A stretch of 64,000 nucleotides of DNA from Cytobacillus firmus. GTDB taxonomy: Bacteria; Bacillota; Bacilli; Bacillales; Cytobacillaceae. Shown here in pieces: positions 7,891 through 16,938 of this stretch (its first letter is position 1; every line of letters begins with the position of its first letter). The DNA lies in NCBI RefSeq assembly GCF_023657595.1, contig NZ_CP098323.1, positions 4,054,001-4,118,000 on the forward strand, read 5' to 3'. The notes below the pieces were generated by a model. It made no database searches and was not told the origin of the DNA. It saw only the letters and a list, made by a program, of their open reading frames with translations. A program made the translations under genes and the position numbers.

Positions 7891-8694
7891 TTAAACCACA
7901 TAACCCAGCGCCTTTAATTGGCTGTTCACGAAATCCTTCGCATATTCAAATACCTCTTCACGTTCAGGTTCATTAAAGACTTCGTGGTAGCACTTTGGCC
8001 ACTCTTTGAACCTTTTTTCTGAGAAAGGCGCAAGGTTAAACCATTCTCTGACAGTTGTTTTATTCACGATTTTATCATCGCCGCCCTGAACTACGAGAAG
8101 GGGTACATCCTGGATATTATCAAGATTCTCAAAGGCCAGCTTTATGGCATAAACAAGTTCCCTGTACCATCTGACCGAAACTTTTGTCACATACAGTGAA
8201 TCATTTATATCAGCATCAAGGACATCCTGATTCCGCGTCGCCATGTCCACTGACAATCCTGCATCCATTTTCAGGCCGGGCATCACTGAATTGAGTCCAA
8301 GCGATAAAAAGTTCAGTAATTTCGAAGGCTGCTGAACTAAACCTAAACATGGGGATGACAAAATCACTCCAGCGAGATTCATTCTTTCTTCCTGCAGCAA
8401 GCGAATGGCAATCAGTCCGCCCATGCTGTGTCCCAAAAGAAAAACCGGCAATTCAAATTCATAGGCAGCCTGTACCCAATCTTTAACTTCAATGATATAT
8501 TCATCGAAGGAATCAATATGGCCCCTTCTGGATCTTGTAGTCATTCCCTGGCCGGGAAGATCTCCCATAATGACATGGAAACCGGCCAAGCGCCACATTT
8601 CAATCAGCCAGCCATAACGGCGGTGATGCTCCATTGCCCCATGAACCATGACAATAACGCCTTTTGCCTCTCCTTCAGTTTCCCACTTCCACAT
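7891..8694 (-). CDS. ytpA: Alpha/beta hydrolase YtpA (lysophospholipase)
   Basis: The 267-residue protein is a monoacylglycerol-lipase-type alpha/beta hydrolase. The oxyanion region VMVHGAMEHHRRYGW, nucleophile elbow GHSMGG, the Asp in VVQGGDDKIV and the His in CYHEVFNEPE complete the catalytic triad. B. subtilis YtpA has been linked to formation of the lysophospholipid antibiotic bacilysocin. The ATG at 8694 follows GGGAGG by 7 bases; a TTG two codons earlier is possible but too close to the site. It leads the ytpA-ytpB operon, which points to membrane lipid metabolism. Confidence 0.88.
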   Translation of the reverse strand: MWKWETEGEAKGVIVMVHGAMEHHRRYGWLIEMWRLAGFHVIMGDLPGQGMTTRSRRGHIDSFDEYIIEVKDWVQAAYEFELPVFLLGHSMGGLIAIRLLQEERMNLAGVILSSPCLGLVQQPSKLLNFLSLGLNSVMPGLKMDAGLSVDMATRNQDVLDADINDSLYVTKVSVRWYRELVYAIKLAFENLDNIQDVPLLVVQGGDDKIVNKTTVREWFNLAPFSEKRFKEWPKCYHEVFNEPEREEVFEYAKDFVNSQLKALGYVV

Positions 8695-8738
8695 AGTCAA
8701 TCCTCCCTGCCTTTTTACGTACGATCTTATGTAAATAT

Positions 8739-8766
8739 ATTATAGCCTAGATGCAAAAATTGTTCA
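8739..8766 (-). promoter_or_regulatory. Possible SigA promoter of ytpAB
   Basis: Minus-strand TGAACA, 16-base spacer, perfect TATAAT, with the -10 about 45 bases upstream of ytpA. The -35 hexamer is weak (four of six), so the call rests mainly on the -10. Confidence 0.45.
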
Positions 8767-8864
8767 TGAATCAGCCCCTTAAAAAACTCTTTTACCAAAA
8801 TAACGTTTATGATGCCTCATATGATAAAATCAAAATAATCCAACTAATACAGGAGTGTTTACAG

Positions 8865-9386
8865 ATGATCTATCCATATAAAGATAAAGAACCTAAAATT
8901 GCAGAATCCGCATTTATTGCAGATTTCACTACCATTACCGGAGATGTTGAAATTGGGGAGGATTCCAGTATCTGGTTCAACTCCGTCATACGCGGGGATG
9001 TAGCACCAACTATCATCGGCAGGAAGGTTAATATCCAGGACAATTCCGTCCTGCATCAGAGCCCGAATAACCCGCTTATACTGGAAGACGAAGTAACAGT
9101 AGGCCATCAGGTAATCCTTCATAGCTGCATTATCCGCAAGAAAGCTCTAATTGGAATGGGCTCGATTGTCTTAGATCAGGCAGAAATCGGGGAGGGAGCA
9201 TTTATTGGGGCAGGCAGCCTTGTTCCGCAGGGAAAGAAAATTCCGCCCAATACGCTTGCATTCGGCAGGCCTGCAAAAGTGATCCGTGAGCTGACACCGG
9301 AAGATATTAAAGATATGGAACGGATCAGCAGGGAATACGCTGAAAAAGGCCAATACTATAAGTCTTTGCAGAAAAAGCGGAAATAA
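8865..9386 (+). CDS. ytoA: Gamma-carbonic anhydrase-like hexapeptide protein (YtoA)
   Basis: The 173-residue product has the isoleucine-patch repeats of a left-handed beta-helix (for example ADFTTITGDVEIGEDSSIW) and the residues expected at a gamma-CA metal site: RGDVAP, His in SVLHQS, and GHQVILHSC. Such trimers bind zinc or iron between subunits; whether YtoA hydrates CO2 or has another role is not settled. CAGGAGTG is 7 bases ahead of the chosen ATG at 8865. The frame is open upstream to 8751 but without a plausible ribosome binding site. Confidence 0.87.
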   Translation: MIYPYKDKEPKIAESAFIADFTTITGDVEIGEDSSIWFNSVIRGDVAPTIIGRKVNIQDNSVLHQSPNNPLILEDEVTVGHQVILHSCIIRKKALIGMGSIVLDQAEIGEGAFIGAGSLVPQGKKIPPNTLAFGRPAKVIRELTPEDIKDMERISREYAEKGQYYKSLQKKRK

Positions 9387-9450
9387 CTCTCCAGCCTTAA
9401 TAGAATGAGAAATAGGCCGATATTAAATATAAGGCAATAGCTATTGGCGG

Positions 9451-10308
9451 GTGAAGGAATTGAAGATTTATATCGGGGCAATTGTCCTATTCTTATTATT
9501 AATTGTGATATTTAGAAAAACCATAATAAAAACGGCACCCATGTTTTTAATTGTCTTCATCCTTGTTTCTGCAGCATTTGTTTATGACAATCTTGCAGGA
9601 AGCAAGCCTCCATCTGCCGTGAACAAAATAAAATCCTGGCTTTCTGAACCAGCTGAGAAAGCCACTGCTTTTCTTGGAAACAGCACGGCTGTAATTAAGA
9701 TCAAGGAAAAAATAATTATTGATGCACCCGCAATCAATCAGTTTCCTGAGCTCCCCAGGGGATGCGAAGTCACGAGCTTATCCATGCTCCTGCAGCATGC
9801 AGGGATCAAGGCTGATAAAATGACACTTGCTAAAGAAATAAAGAAAAACCCTGAGCCTTATCGTATAGAAAACGGAAAAATCTATTTCGGACACCCGAAT
9901 GAAGGCTTCATAGGCGATATGTACTCCTTTGATAATCCTGGTCTGGGTGTTTATCATAAACCCGTAAAAGAGCTTGCGGAAAAGTACATGCCCGGCTCCA
10001 TTGAAGACCTTACCGGATCCGATTTTGAAGACTTAAAGATTCATTTGTCAGATGGCAGACCTGTATGGATAATTATCAACACAGCCTATAAACAGCTGTC
10101 TGATGACTTTTTTCAGACCTGGCATACTCCGAGCGGAAAAATTCAGATCACCTATAAAGAGCATTCAGTCCTGATAACGGGCTATGACCAGAAATACATG
10201 TACTTCAACGACCCGCTCACAGGCGAAAAAAATAAAAAAGCACCCATACCCGATTTTGAAAAAGCATGGGTGCAGATGGGAAAGCAGGCTATTACCTATG
10301 TCCCATAA
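9451..10308 (+). CDS. Membrane-anchored C39-like peptidase (YvpB-like)
   Basis: The 285-residue protein begins with two hydrophobic segments (about residues 6-21 and 29-47), then an extracellular C39-like papain-fold domain. The putative nucleophile Cys lies in ELPRGCEVTSL, and the His in YKEHSVLITGYD, giving the catalytic dyad of the YvpB/DUF3335 group. Substrates are unknown; a role in processing or sensing at the cell surface is inference. The GTG start at 9451 has only a weak ribosome binding site. A large modular repeat begins exactly at the stop codon. Confidence 0.75.
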   Translation: MKELKIYIGAIVLFLLLIVIFRKTIIKTAPMFLIVFILVSAAFVYDNLAGSKPPSAVNKIKSWLSEPAEKATAFLGNSTAVIKIKEKIIIDAPAINQFPELPRGCEVTSLSMLLQHAGIKADKMTLAKEIKKNPEPYRIENGKIYFGHPNEGFIGDMYSFDNPGLGVYHKPVKELAEKYMPGSIEDLTGSDFEDLKIHLSDGRPVWIIINTAYKQLSDDFFQTWHTPSGKIQITYKEHSVLITGYDQKYMYFNDPLTGEKNKKAPIPDFEKAWVQMGKQAITYVP

Positions 10309-10614
10309 GAAAAGCGGAAGCGCCTTGCCCACGAAGGAACGCAGACTAAGACCGCCACGTCCTGTGGCAACGTCTGCATGACCCGCATCCCGCGGGCCTC
10401 AAGCACAAGACGAACCTTCCGGAAAGGCGTCCTTTGCCTTTTTGGGAGGGGTGCCCGAAATGTGGAGGCGACTGCCCAGGGACGACAGGCATAAGACGGT
10501 TCCTGTAAGAAGGCGTTTTTCCTTCTGAAAGGAAACGACTTATGACCCCGAGTCACTAGGAGCCGCAACTAGACAAGCTTGTGACCTCGAGGGGGTAGGC
10601 GCTGGAGCTAGACA
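10309..10614 (+). repeat. Large modular intergenic repeat, copy A
   Basis: This GC-rich non-coding block starts right at the stop codon of the upstream gene with GAAAAGCGGAAGCGCC and ends GTAGGCGCTGGAGCTAGACA. Internal modules include GACTAAGACCGCCACGTCC, ATGACCCGCATCCCGCGGG, AAATGTGGAGGCGACTGCCC and ACTAGGAGCCGCAACTAGAC. The same modules recur, reordered and partly duplicated, at 22384-22762 on the other strand, and only the two ends recur at 14343-14382. I regard it as a dispersed structured repeat; no open frame in it is convincing. Confidence 0.85.
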
Positions 10615-10651
10615 ATTATCTAAATTAAGAAATTTATACATTCTTATACCT

Positions 10652-10688
10652 AAAAGCGTCCACCAGGGTATTCCTGATGGACGCTTTT
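10652..10688 (-). terminator. asnB: asnB terminator
   Basis: A long stem, AAAAGCGTCCACCAGG with CCTGATGGACGCTTTT (one mismatch), surrounds a 5-base loop and lies 3 bases beyond the asnB stop on the minus strand. Confidence 0.85.
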
Positions 10689-10690
10689 GA

Positions 10691-12595
10691 TTAGCCTTTA
10701 AGAGGCTGCAAATCTTTATCTAACAAGTATTCTTTTTCAAAGGAGTATTTTTTCTCCACATATACCTGATGCCAAACCATGAACATCAGAACTGTCCAGA
10801 TTTTGCGGCTGTTGTCCGCTTTATCCTGACAATGGTCTTCAAGCAGCTGCAATACATAGTCTTTATTAATCAGATGCTCTGTATTGCTTTCACGGATGAT
10901 ATTCTTCGCCCACTCATTCATTTCGTCCTTCAGCCAGTGGCGGATTGGCACAGGGAACCCAAGCTTTTTGCGGTTCAGCACATGATCCGGAACGACTCCT
11001 TCGGCAGCTTTGCGAAGAATATACTTCGTAGTGCCATTTGCCGTTTTCAGGCTGGTCGGTATTTTAGAAGCCACTTCAAAAACTTCTTTATCAAGAAACG
11101 GAACACGAAGCTCGAGAGAATGAGCCATCGTCATTTTGTCCGCCTTTAATAAAATATCTCCTCGCATCCATGTATGAATGTCGATATACTGCATGCGATC
11201 AACCGGATCATAGCCGCGGCTTTCTTCATATAATGGTTTCGTGATATCTGTATAATTTAAATTGTCTTTATATACATGAAGCAGACTGCGCTTCTCTTGT
11301 TCTGTAAACATTTTTGCGTTTCCGATGTAGCGCTCTTCCATTGGCGTAACACCGCGTTCAATAAAGCTTTTTCCCTTCATACCCTCAGGCATCATGCTTG
11401 CAATCATACGGAGAAGCTTTTTGCCGATGGCAGGAATTTTATTGAAGACTTCAAGGGATTGTGGTTCACGGTAAATATTATAGCCGCCAAACAGCTCATC
11501 GGCTCCTTCACCCGAAAGAACGACGGTTACGTGCTTACGGGCTTCTCTTGCCACAAAATAAAGCGGCACACATGCCGGGTCGGCAAGCGGATCGTCCATG
11601 TGCCACATGATTCTTGGAATTTCATTCATGTATTCCTCAGGAGTAATGATATAGCTGATGTTTTCGACACCCAGCTTTTCTGCTGTTTCTTTCGCTACAT
11701 CCACCTCGCTGAAGCCATTGCGTTCAAAACCGACAGAAAATGTTTTAATAGCAGGATGGAATTCCTTCGCAATCGATGCAATGATGGAAGAATCGATTCC
11801 GCCTGAAAGGAAAGAACCTACAGGAACATCGGCACGCATATGCATTTTGACCGAGTCGAATAACACGTCTCTAATTTCTTTTGTAAAATCAGCTTCTGAT
11901 TTCTGCACTGGATGGAAAGCAGCTTTCCAATAGCGCTTAATATCCATCGGAGCACCGATTTTTTTAGTAAAATAATGGCCTGGCTCCAGCTTGTGGATTC
12001 CCTCTGACATTGTGTTTGGCTCGGGCACAAACTGATAGGTCAGAAAATGCTGCAGGGAGTCATAGTTTAATACATCATTCTGAAGTGCCAATAGAATGCT
12101 CTTCTTCTCTGATCCAAAGAACGTGCGGTCTCCCTTATCGTAATAAAAGAAAGGTTTAATCCCAAATGGATCTCTGGCTCCATATAAAGACTGCTCCTGT
12201 TTATCCCATATGACAAACGCAAACATACCGCGCAATTTTTCAACAGCTTTTTCTTTCATATGGCTGTAAAGGGCAATGATGACTTCTGTATCTGAGCTTG
12301 TTTCAAAGCTTAGGCCAGCTTTGAGAAGTTCTTCACGAAGTTCCACATAGTTGTAGATTTCACCATTAAAGATAATCCAATAACGCTCATTCTCGTAAGT
12401 CAGCGGCTGGTGTCCGCTTTCAATATCGATAATGCTAAGCCGGCGGAAGCCAAATTGAATATGATCATCAAAATAGTATCCTGAGTCATCCGGACCCCGG
12501 TGTGTAATGATATCATTCATATTTTGAAATTGTTCTTTATCTGCGTCACGGTAATTTTGTGCTTTTTCATGTACACAACCAATAAAACCACACAT
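10691..12595 (-). CDS. asnB: Asparagine synthase (glutamine-hydrolysing) AsnB
   Basis: The 634-residue enzyme makes asparagine from aspartate, ATP and glutamine. Starting at the ATG at 12595 puts Cys at position 2 (MCGFIGC), the Ntn glutaminase nucleophile, after processing; the frame extends four codons further upstream but that would bury the Cys. The glutaminase domain (HRGPDDSGYY, GEIYNY) covers roughly residues 1-200, and the synthetase domain has the PP-loop SGGIDSS and SGEGADELFGGYN. AGGTGA is 8 bases ahead of the start. The place beside metK is conserved with B. subtilis asnB, a housekeeping synthetase important in cell-wall amidation. Confidence 0.95.
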   Translation of the reverse strand: MCGFIGCVHEKAQNYRDADKEQFQNMNDIITHRGPDDSGYYFDDHIQFGFRRLSIIDIESGHQPLTYENERYWIIFNGEIYNYVELREELLKAGLSFETSSDTEVIIALYSHMKEKAVEKLRGMFAFVIWDKQEQSLYGARDPFGIKPFFYYDKGDRTFFGSEKKSILLALQNDVLNYDSLQHFLTYQFVPEPNTMSEGIHKLEPGHYFTKKIGAPMDIKRYWKAAFHPVQKSEADFTKEIRDVLFDSVKMHMRADVPVGSFLSGGIDSSIIASIAKEFHPAIKTFSVGFERNGFSEVDVAKETAEKLGVENISYIITPEEYMNEIPRIMWHMDDPLADPACVPLYFVAREARKHVTVVLSGEGADELFGGYNIYREPQSLEVFNKIPAIGKKLLRMIASMMPEGMKGKSFIERGVTPMEERYIGNAKMFTEQEKRSLLHVYKDNLNYTDITKPLYEESRGYDPVDRMQYIDIHTWMRGDILLKADKMTMAHSLELRVPFLDKEVFEVASKIPTSLKTANGTTKYILRKAAEGVVPDHVLNRKKLGFPVPIRHWLKDEMNEWAKNIIRESNTEHLINKDYVLQLLEDHCQDKADNSRKIWTVLMFMVWHQVYVEKKYSFEKEYLLDKDLQPLKG

Positions 12596-12845
12596 TATGT
12601 ACGTCACCTACTCCATTCTATTCTCAATATTTAGATATAGCCTTAACGGCTCCTTTGTCTCAGAAAACATACCCTATAATACTACCACTAATCATTTATA
12701 ATTAGCACGTGGATTATAAAAAAAACATGCGCGGAAAATTAAGCCATTATCCGAAGTTTACACGATAACATATAATTATAAACGACTAAAGAGCATAAAG
12801 ACCGAAAAGTGAATTATCACCCTATATGTATAAAGACGCAAAAAA
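12596..12845. other. asnB leader and metK downstream region, no gene
   Basis: AT-rich spacer that should hold the asnB promoter on the minus strand. I see a TATTAT-like -10 near 12670-12680 but no convincing -35, and no T-box leader. No small reading frame with a ribosome binding site was found. Confidence 0.5.
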
Positions 12846-12886
12846 GAAAGCGGGAGTTACATAGTAAATGCAACTCCCACTTTTTA
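12846..12886 (-). terminator. metK: metK terminator
   Basis: GCGGGAGTT pairs with AACTCCCAC on either side of a loop that can itself pair CAT/ATG, followed on the minus strand by a T run. It begins 6 bases beyond the metK stop. Confidence 0.85.
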
Positions 12887-12892
12887 AATTTA

Positions 12893-14089
12893 TTATTCAG
12901 CTTCAGAACGAAGAATTTCTGCCTTGTCAGTACGCTCCCAAGGAAGGTCAACATCTGTACGTCCGAAATGTCCGTATGCAGCTGTCTGCTTGTAAATTGG
13001 GCGGCGAAGGCCAAGCATGTTAATAATTCCTGCAGGACGAAGATCAAAATGCTTTCTTACTAAATCAACTAATACATCTTCATCCACTTTGCCGGTTCCA
13101 AATGTATCAACAGAAATTGAAACAGGCTGTGCCACACCGATTGCATAAGCAAGCTGAACTTCCACTTTTTCTGCCAAACCGGCTGCTACAATGTTCTTCG
13201 CAACATAACGTGCGGCATATGCAGCAGAGCGGTCAACCTTCGTAGGATCCTTGCCGGAGAACGCGCCGCCGCCATGGCGTGCATATCCGCCGTAGGTATC
13301 AACAATGATTTTGCGTCCAGTCAGACCAGCATCCCCTTGAGGTCCGCCGATCACAAAACGTCCAGTCGGGTTGATGAAGTACTTTGTATTCTCATCGATT
13401 AGTTCTTTTGGAACAACCGGGTTAATAACATGTTCCTTCAGGTTGCGCTGGATTTGCTCCAGGCTGATTTCAGGGTGATGCTGAGTAGAAATAACGATTG
13501 TGTCAATGCGGACAGGCTTGTCATTTTCATCATACTCAACCGTTACCTGAGTTTTTCCATCCGGACGAAGGTAAGGAAGGATCTCTTCTTTACGAACTTC
13601 AGTCAGGCGGCGGGAAAGTTTATGTGCCAAAGAAATCGGAAGAGGCATAAGCTCTTTCGTTTCGTTACAGGCAAAACCGAACATTAAGCCCTGGTCTCCT
13701 GCACCGATTGCTTCGATTTCCTGATCGCTCATTTGCCCTTCACGTGCTTCAAGTGCCTGGTCAACACCCATTGCGATATCTGCAGACTGCTCATCAATGG
13801 AAGTTAAAACTGCACATGTTTCTGAATCGAAACCGTATTTAGCACGAGTATAACCGATTTCTTTTACCGTTTCACGAACGATTTTTGGAATATCTACGTA
13901 TGTAGATGTTGTGATTTCACCTGCAACTAATACAAGTCCAGTTGTTACAGAAGTCTCTGCAGCAACACGGGCATTCGCATCTTTAGCTAAAATCGCATCT
14001 AAGATTGCATCAGAAATTTGGTCACAGATTTTATCCGGATGACCTTCAGTAACTGATTCAGAAGTAAACAAACGACGTTTTGTTGACAT
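12893..14089 (-). CDS. metK: S-adenosylmethionine synthetase MetK
   Basis: The 398-residue enzyme forms SAM from methionine and ATP. Signature stretches are present: [20 protein letters not shown] with the metal-site Asp, [10 protein letters not shown], the lysine-rich [16 protein letters not shown] and [13 protein letters not shown]. Length is standard. The start follows a GGAGG-type site. Expression is controlled by the SAM-I riboswitch 350 bases upstream, giving feedback by the product. Confidence 0.97.
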   Translation of the reverse strand: MSTKRRLFTSESVTEGHPDKICDQISDAILDAILAKDANARVAAETSVTTGLVLVAGEITTSTYVDIPKIVRETVKEIGYTRAKYGFDSETCAVLTSIDEQSADIAMGVDQALEAREGQMSDQEIEAIGAGDQGLMFGFACNETKELMPLPISLAHKLSRRLTEVRKEEILPYLRPDGKTQVTVEYDENDKPVRIDTIVISTQHHPEISLEQIQRNLKEHVINPVVPKELIDENTKYFINPTGRFVIGGPQGDAGLTGRKIIVDTYGGYARHGGGAFSGKDPTKVDRSAAYAARYVAKNIVAAGLAEKVEVQLAYAIGVAQPVSISVDTFGTGKVDEDVLVDLVRKHFDLRPAGIINMLGLRRPIYKQTAAYGHFGRTDVDLPWERTDKAEILRSEAE

Positions 14090-14342
14090 CTGGCTTCCTC
14101 CTTATAAATAGAAAATTGAGCGAGAAATAAGAAATGGGGAAGCGGAAAAATAATTTTTCCCTGTCATTTCATGGATCTCTGTTTGATACGGAACTCATTC
14201 CCTTAGTAGTATGAAATAAACATGGAGTTTTTATTAGAAAAATAGACAGCGCCGGCAAGAATGCCAGGTATCCATAATTCATAAGCATGCCAAAAACTCA
14301 CATAAATAGTACATTCCAAAAGCCGTTCATCCCATTGCCAGT

Positions 14343-14382
14343 TAAAAAGCGTAAGCACCCGGGGGTGCTGGAGCTAGATAAG
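14343..14382 (+). repeat. Miniature copy of the modular repeat in the metK leader
   Basis: AAAAGCGTAAGCACC joined directly to GGGTGCTGGAGCTAGATAA corresponds to the left and right ends of the large repeats at 10309 and 22384 with the whole interior missing. The two halves form a short hairpin (AGCACC / GGTGCT). It lies between the riboswitch terminator and the metK coding sequence. Confidence 0.65.
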
Positions 14383-14387
14383 CAAAA

Positions 14388-14416
14388 TAAAAAACCTTCT
14401 CATTAGTGAAAAGGTT
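14388..14416 (-). terminator. Riboswitch-controlled terminator upstream of metK
   Basis: On the minus strand AACCTTTTC and GAGAAGGTT form a stem followed by TTTTTTATTTT. It lies 27 bases downstream of the SAM-I aptamer and is the expression platform: SAM binding lets the terminator form. Confidence 0.88.
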
Positions 14417-14442
14417 GAAAGCAAATCGATTCGCGCCTTTCA

Positions 14443-14558
14443 CTCTTATCGTTCAAGGAATTACGTCCTTGCGTCAGGTTAGCACCTTTGCTGATTATTG
14501 CCTTTAGCAGGTTGCTGGGTTTCATAGGGCCTGTCCCTCCACCAGCTCGGGATAAGAG
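14443..14558 (-). ncRNA. SAM-I riboswitch (S-box)
   Basis: The outer P1 helix CTCTTATC / GATAAGAG encloses the S-box core: GAGCTGGTGGAGGGACAGGCCC, GAAACCCAGCAACC, GGTGCTAACCTGACGCAAGG. These are the invariant stretches of the SAM-I aptamer. The transcript continues into a terminator and then metK, the enzyme that makes SAM, so the logic is product feedback by premature termination. Confidence 0.97.
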
Positions 14559-14577
14559 AGTATCCGTTCAAGGTTGA

Positions 14578-14607
14578 ATCATACCGTATTTTATCGAACC
14601 ATGTCAA
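14578..14607 (-). promoter_or_regulatory. SigA promoter of the metK riboswitch transcript
   Basis: Minus-strand TTGACA (perfect), 18-base spacer, TATGAT. It lies about 20 bases upstream of the aptamer, the right distance for transcription to start just before P1. Confidence 0.8.
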
Positions 14608-14663
14608 CAGATTTTCATTATTTTTCACCGTTAAATTTCGGCTTAAAAATGTACGCTTCCCCT

Positions 14664-15038
14664 TTACAGAGAACAGCTTCCATCGTCACACTTTTTCTTT
14701 AGAAACTTTTGCCTGTTTTTCGCAATCCATTTGTATACCGGATCGCCGAGAATTGCAGTGAATGGTACATATAAAAGGATGCTAATGAAAAAAGATGCAG
14801 GAAAGAGGAACAGCAGTCTCCTTACCGCATAGTACCCCTTTTTCACGCTGCCGGAGGGGGTAATAATATGAAGCTCCCTCCGCAAATCGTTTCGGGAAAA
14901 TGAGATAGACCCAGGCTCTTTTTCATATTCCTGCAGTGAAATCCACTCCACTTTATTCAGCCAATCGAGTTTTTTAAGGATTCTCTTTGTTTCCTTGCAT
15001 AAGGAGCATGTTCCATCATATAGGGCAATTGTCTTCAT
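14664..15038 (-). CDS. DCC-family (DUF393) thiol-disulfide oxidoreductase-like protein
   Basis: The 124-residue protein starts with the family signature in ALYDGTCSLCKETKR: the DGxCxLC motif carries the paired cysteines of the DCC1/YuxK group, a thioredoxin-like fold without a classical CxxC. A hydrophobic stretch (about 74-95) suggests membrane contact. A Cys-rich tail (KKKCDDGSCSL) is notable. The in vivo role of the family is not established. It is transcribed away from pckA; the intergenic region separates them. Confidence 0.8.
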   Translation of the reverse strand: MKTIALYDGTCSLCKETKRILKKLDWLNKVEWISLQEYEKEPGSISFSRNDLRRELHIITPSGSVKKGYYAVRRLLFLFPASFFISILLYVPFTAILGDPVYKWIAKNRQKFLKKKCDDGSCSL

Positions 15039-15187
15039 TTTAGATCAGTCCCATGGTAAAATTAACACTTTCTTCTATAATAGCATATATCGGTTATAAG
15101 GCGATTAAAGTGGATTACCTGTCCAATTGTGACAATTTAATAACAGAGACAAAAAAGTTTCGTAATAGTATAGACTAATCATTTCAA

Positions 15188-15198
15188 TGTGTTATACT
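15188..15198 (+). promoter_or_regulatory. CcpN-like operator over the pckA promoter
   Basis: TGTGTTATACT matches the published CcpN consensus TRTGHYATAYW at all positions and overlaps a plausible -10 (TATACT at 15193-15198). In B. subtilis CcpN represses pckA and gapB under glycolytic conditions, so the placement fits. The consensus is quoted from memory. Confidence 0.55.
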
Positions 15199-15256
15199 AA
15201 TTTCGAGATGTAATCACTTTCATAAAAAAATCGGGAAAAAGGAAGGTATTCATCAG

Positions 15257-16843
15257 ATGAACTCTGTAAGCATATCAAACGAATTGAGTGAATTATTAAA
15301 TGGCAGCAACATTCAAGTGCAATTATCCGTTCCTCAGCTTGTGGAAAAAGTTTTAAACCGCAATGAAGGGTCCCTTACTTCCACTGGGGCTGTACGCGCT
15401 ACTACAGGAAAGTATACAGGGCGTTCCCCTAAAGATAAATACATTGTTGAAGAAGCATCAAATAAAGATAAAATGGACTGGGGCAGCGTAAACCAGCCAA
15501 TCTCTGAAGAAGCATTCTCTAATCTTTATAATAAAGTAATCAATTACTTAAAAGAAAAAGAAGAAGTATTTGTTTTCAAAGGCTTCGCAGGTGCTGATAA
15601 AAAACACCGCATGCCTATCCAGGTGATCAATGAATATGCATGGCATAATCTTTTTGCACACCAGTTATTCATTCGCCCGGCAGAAGACGAGCTATTGGAT
15701 CATCAGGCAGAGTTCACAGTCATTTCTGCTCCTAATTTCAAAGCAGACCCTGCTGTTGACGGCACAAAGTCAGAAACATTCATTATCATTTCATTTGAGC
15801 GCCGCACTGTTTTAATTGGCGGAACAGAATATGCAGGTGAAATGAAAAAGTCCATCTTCTCTGTTATGAACTATATGCTTCCAGAAAACGGAATCCTTCC
15901 GATGCACTGTTCATCAAACGTTGGACGTGAAGGTGATGTGGCTTTATTCTTTGGCTTATCCGGAACAGGAAAAACAACTTTATCTGCAGATCCGAACCGC
16001 AAGCTGATCGGTGATGACGAGCATGGCTGGTCTGCGAATGGAGTCTTCAATATTGAGGGCGGATGCTACGCGAAATGCATCAACTTATCCCGTGAAAAAG
16101 AACCGCAAATTTTTGATGCAATCCGCTTTGGAGCTGTGCTGGAAAATGTGGTGGTAAACAGCGAAACTCGGGTTGCAGATTACGATGACAGCACTTTAAC
16201 TGAAAATACACGTGCGGCATACCAGCTTCAGGCCATCGATAATATCGTTGACCCAAGCATTGCCGGACACCCTAATACAATCGTATTCTTAACAGCTGAC
16301 GCATTTGGCGTATTGCCTCCAATCTCTAAACTGTCAAAAGAGCAGGCAATGTACCATTTCTTAAGCGGCTATACATCCAAGCTTGCAGGAACTGAGCGCG
16401 GCATTACATCACCTCAGGCAACGTTCTCTACATGCTTTGGATCACCTTTCCTTCCGCTTCCTGCAAATCGTTATGCTGAAATGCTAGGCGAGAAAATCGA
16501 TGAGCATAACGCAAAAGTCTTCCTTGTAAACACAGGATGGACTGGCGGAGAGTATGGAGTCGGCGAACGCATGAAGCTTGCCTACACCCGTGCTATGGTG
16601 GAAGCTGCACTAGAGGGTGAACTAAACAACGTAGAAACAATCAAGGACGAAATTTTCGGTCTGGAAATTCCTCAGCACGTGACAGGAGTGCCTGATGAAG
16701 TTCTTCAGCCAAACAAAACATGGGCAGATCAGGCTGCTTATGAAGCGAAAGCAAAAGAGCTTGCTGCTAAATTCCGTGAAAACTTCAAGAAGTTTACAAG
16801 CGTTTCTTCTGACATTGAAGAAAAAGGCGGACCAATTGCATAA
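15257..16843 (+). CDS. pckA: Phosphoenolpyruvate carboxykinase (ATP)
   Basis: The 528-residue enzyme converts oxaloacetate and ATP to phosphoenolpyruvate, the entry step of gluconeogenesis. The substrate-binding [11 protein letters not shown], the kinase-1 P-loop [12 protein letters not shown], the metal-binding GDDEHGW and the NTGWTGG region are all intact. A GGAAGGT-type site precedes the ATG. The gene is flanked by metK on the other strand and its own strong terminator, as in B. subtilis, and an operator-like site suggests control by CcpN. Confidence 0.97.
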   Translation: MNSVSISNELSELLNGSNIQVQLSVPQLVEKVLNRNEGSLTSTGAVRATTGKYTGRSPKDKYIVEEASNKDKMDWGSVNQPISEEAFSNLYNKVINYLKEKEEVFVFKGFAGADKKHRMPIQVINEYAWHNLFAHQLFIRPAEDELLDHQAEFTVISAPNFKADPAVDGTKSETFIIISFERRTVLIGGTEYAGEMKKSIFSVMNYMLPENGILPMHCSSNVGREGDVALFFGLSGTGKTTLSADPNRKLIGDDEHGWSANGVFNIEGGCYAKCINLSREKEPQIFDAIRFGAVLENVVVNSETRVADYDDSTLTENTRAAYQLQAIDNIVDPSIAGHPNTIVFLTADAFGVLPPISKLSKEQAMYHFLSGYTSKLAGTERGITSPQATFSTCFGSPFLPLPANRYAEMLGEKIDEHNAKVFLVNTGWTGGEYGVGERMKLAYTRAMVEAALEGELNNVETIKDEIFGLEIPQHVTGVPDEVLQPNKTWADQAAYEAKAKELAAKFRENFKKFTSVSSDIEEKGGPIA

Positions 16844-16848
16844 TAGAG

Positions 16849-16880
16849 AAAGAATTGCCGTTTGCGCGGCAATTCTTTTT
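16849..16880 (+). terminator. pckA: pckA terminator
   Basis: The stem AGAATTGCCG / CGGCAATTCT has a 6-base loop followed by a run of T. It begins 6 bases after the pckA stop. Confidence 0.9.
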
Positions 16881-16938
16881 TTTGAGTTTGCAGAAACATT
16901 GAACAAAAAAACGCCGGACTCTGTCCAGGCGCGCTCTT

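Noticed and set aside
10296-10568. 90-codon minus-strand frame in the first large repeat
   Set aside because: It has no ribosome binding site, overlaps the 3' end of the peptidase gene, and lies in sequence that is repeated and rearranged elsewhere without keeping the frame.
10691-12595. asnB as a lasso-peptide cyclase linked to the right-edge cluster
   Set aside because: It is a standard full-length AsnB in its conserved metK context, 50 kb from the nucleotidyltransferase gene.
12596-12800. T-box leader in front of asnB
   Set aside because: No T-box core (AGGGTGGNACCGCG) and no specifier hairpin can be found.
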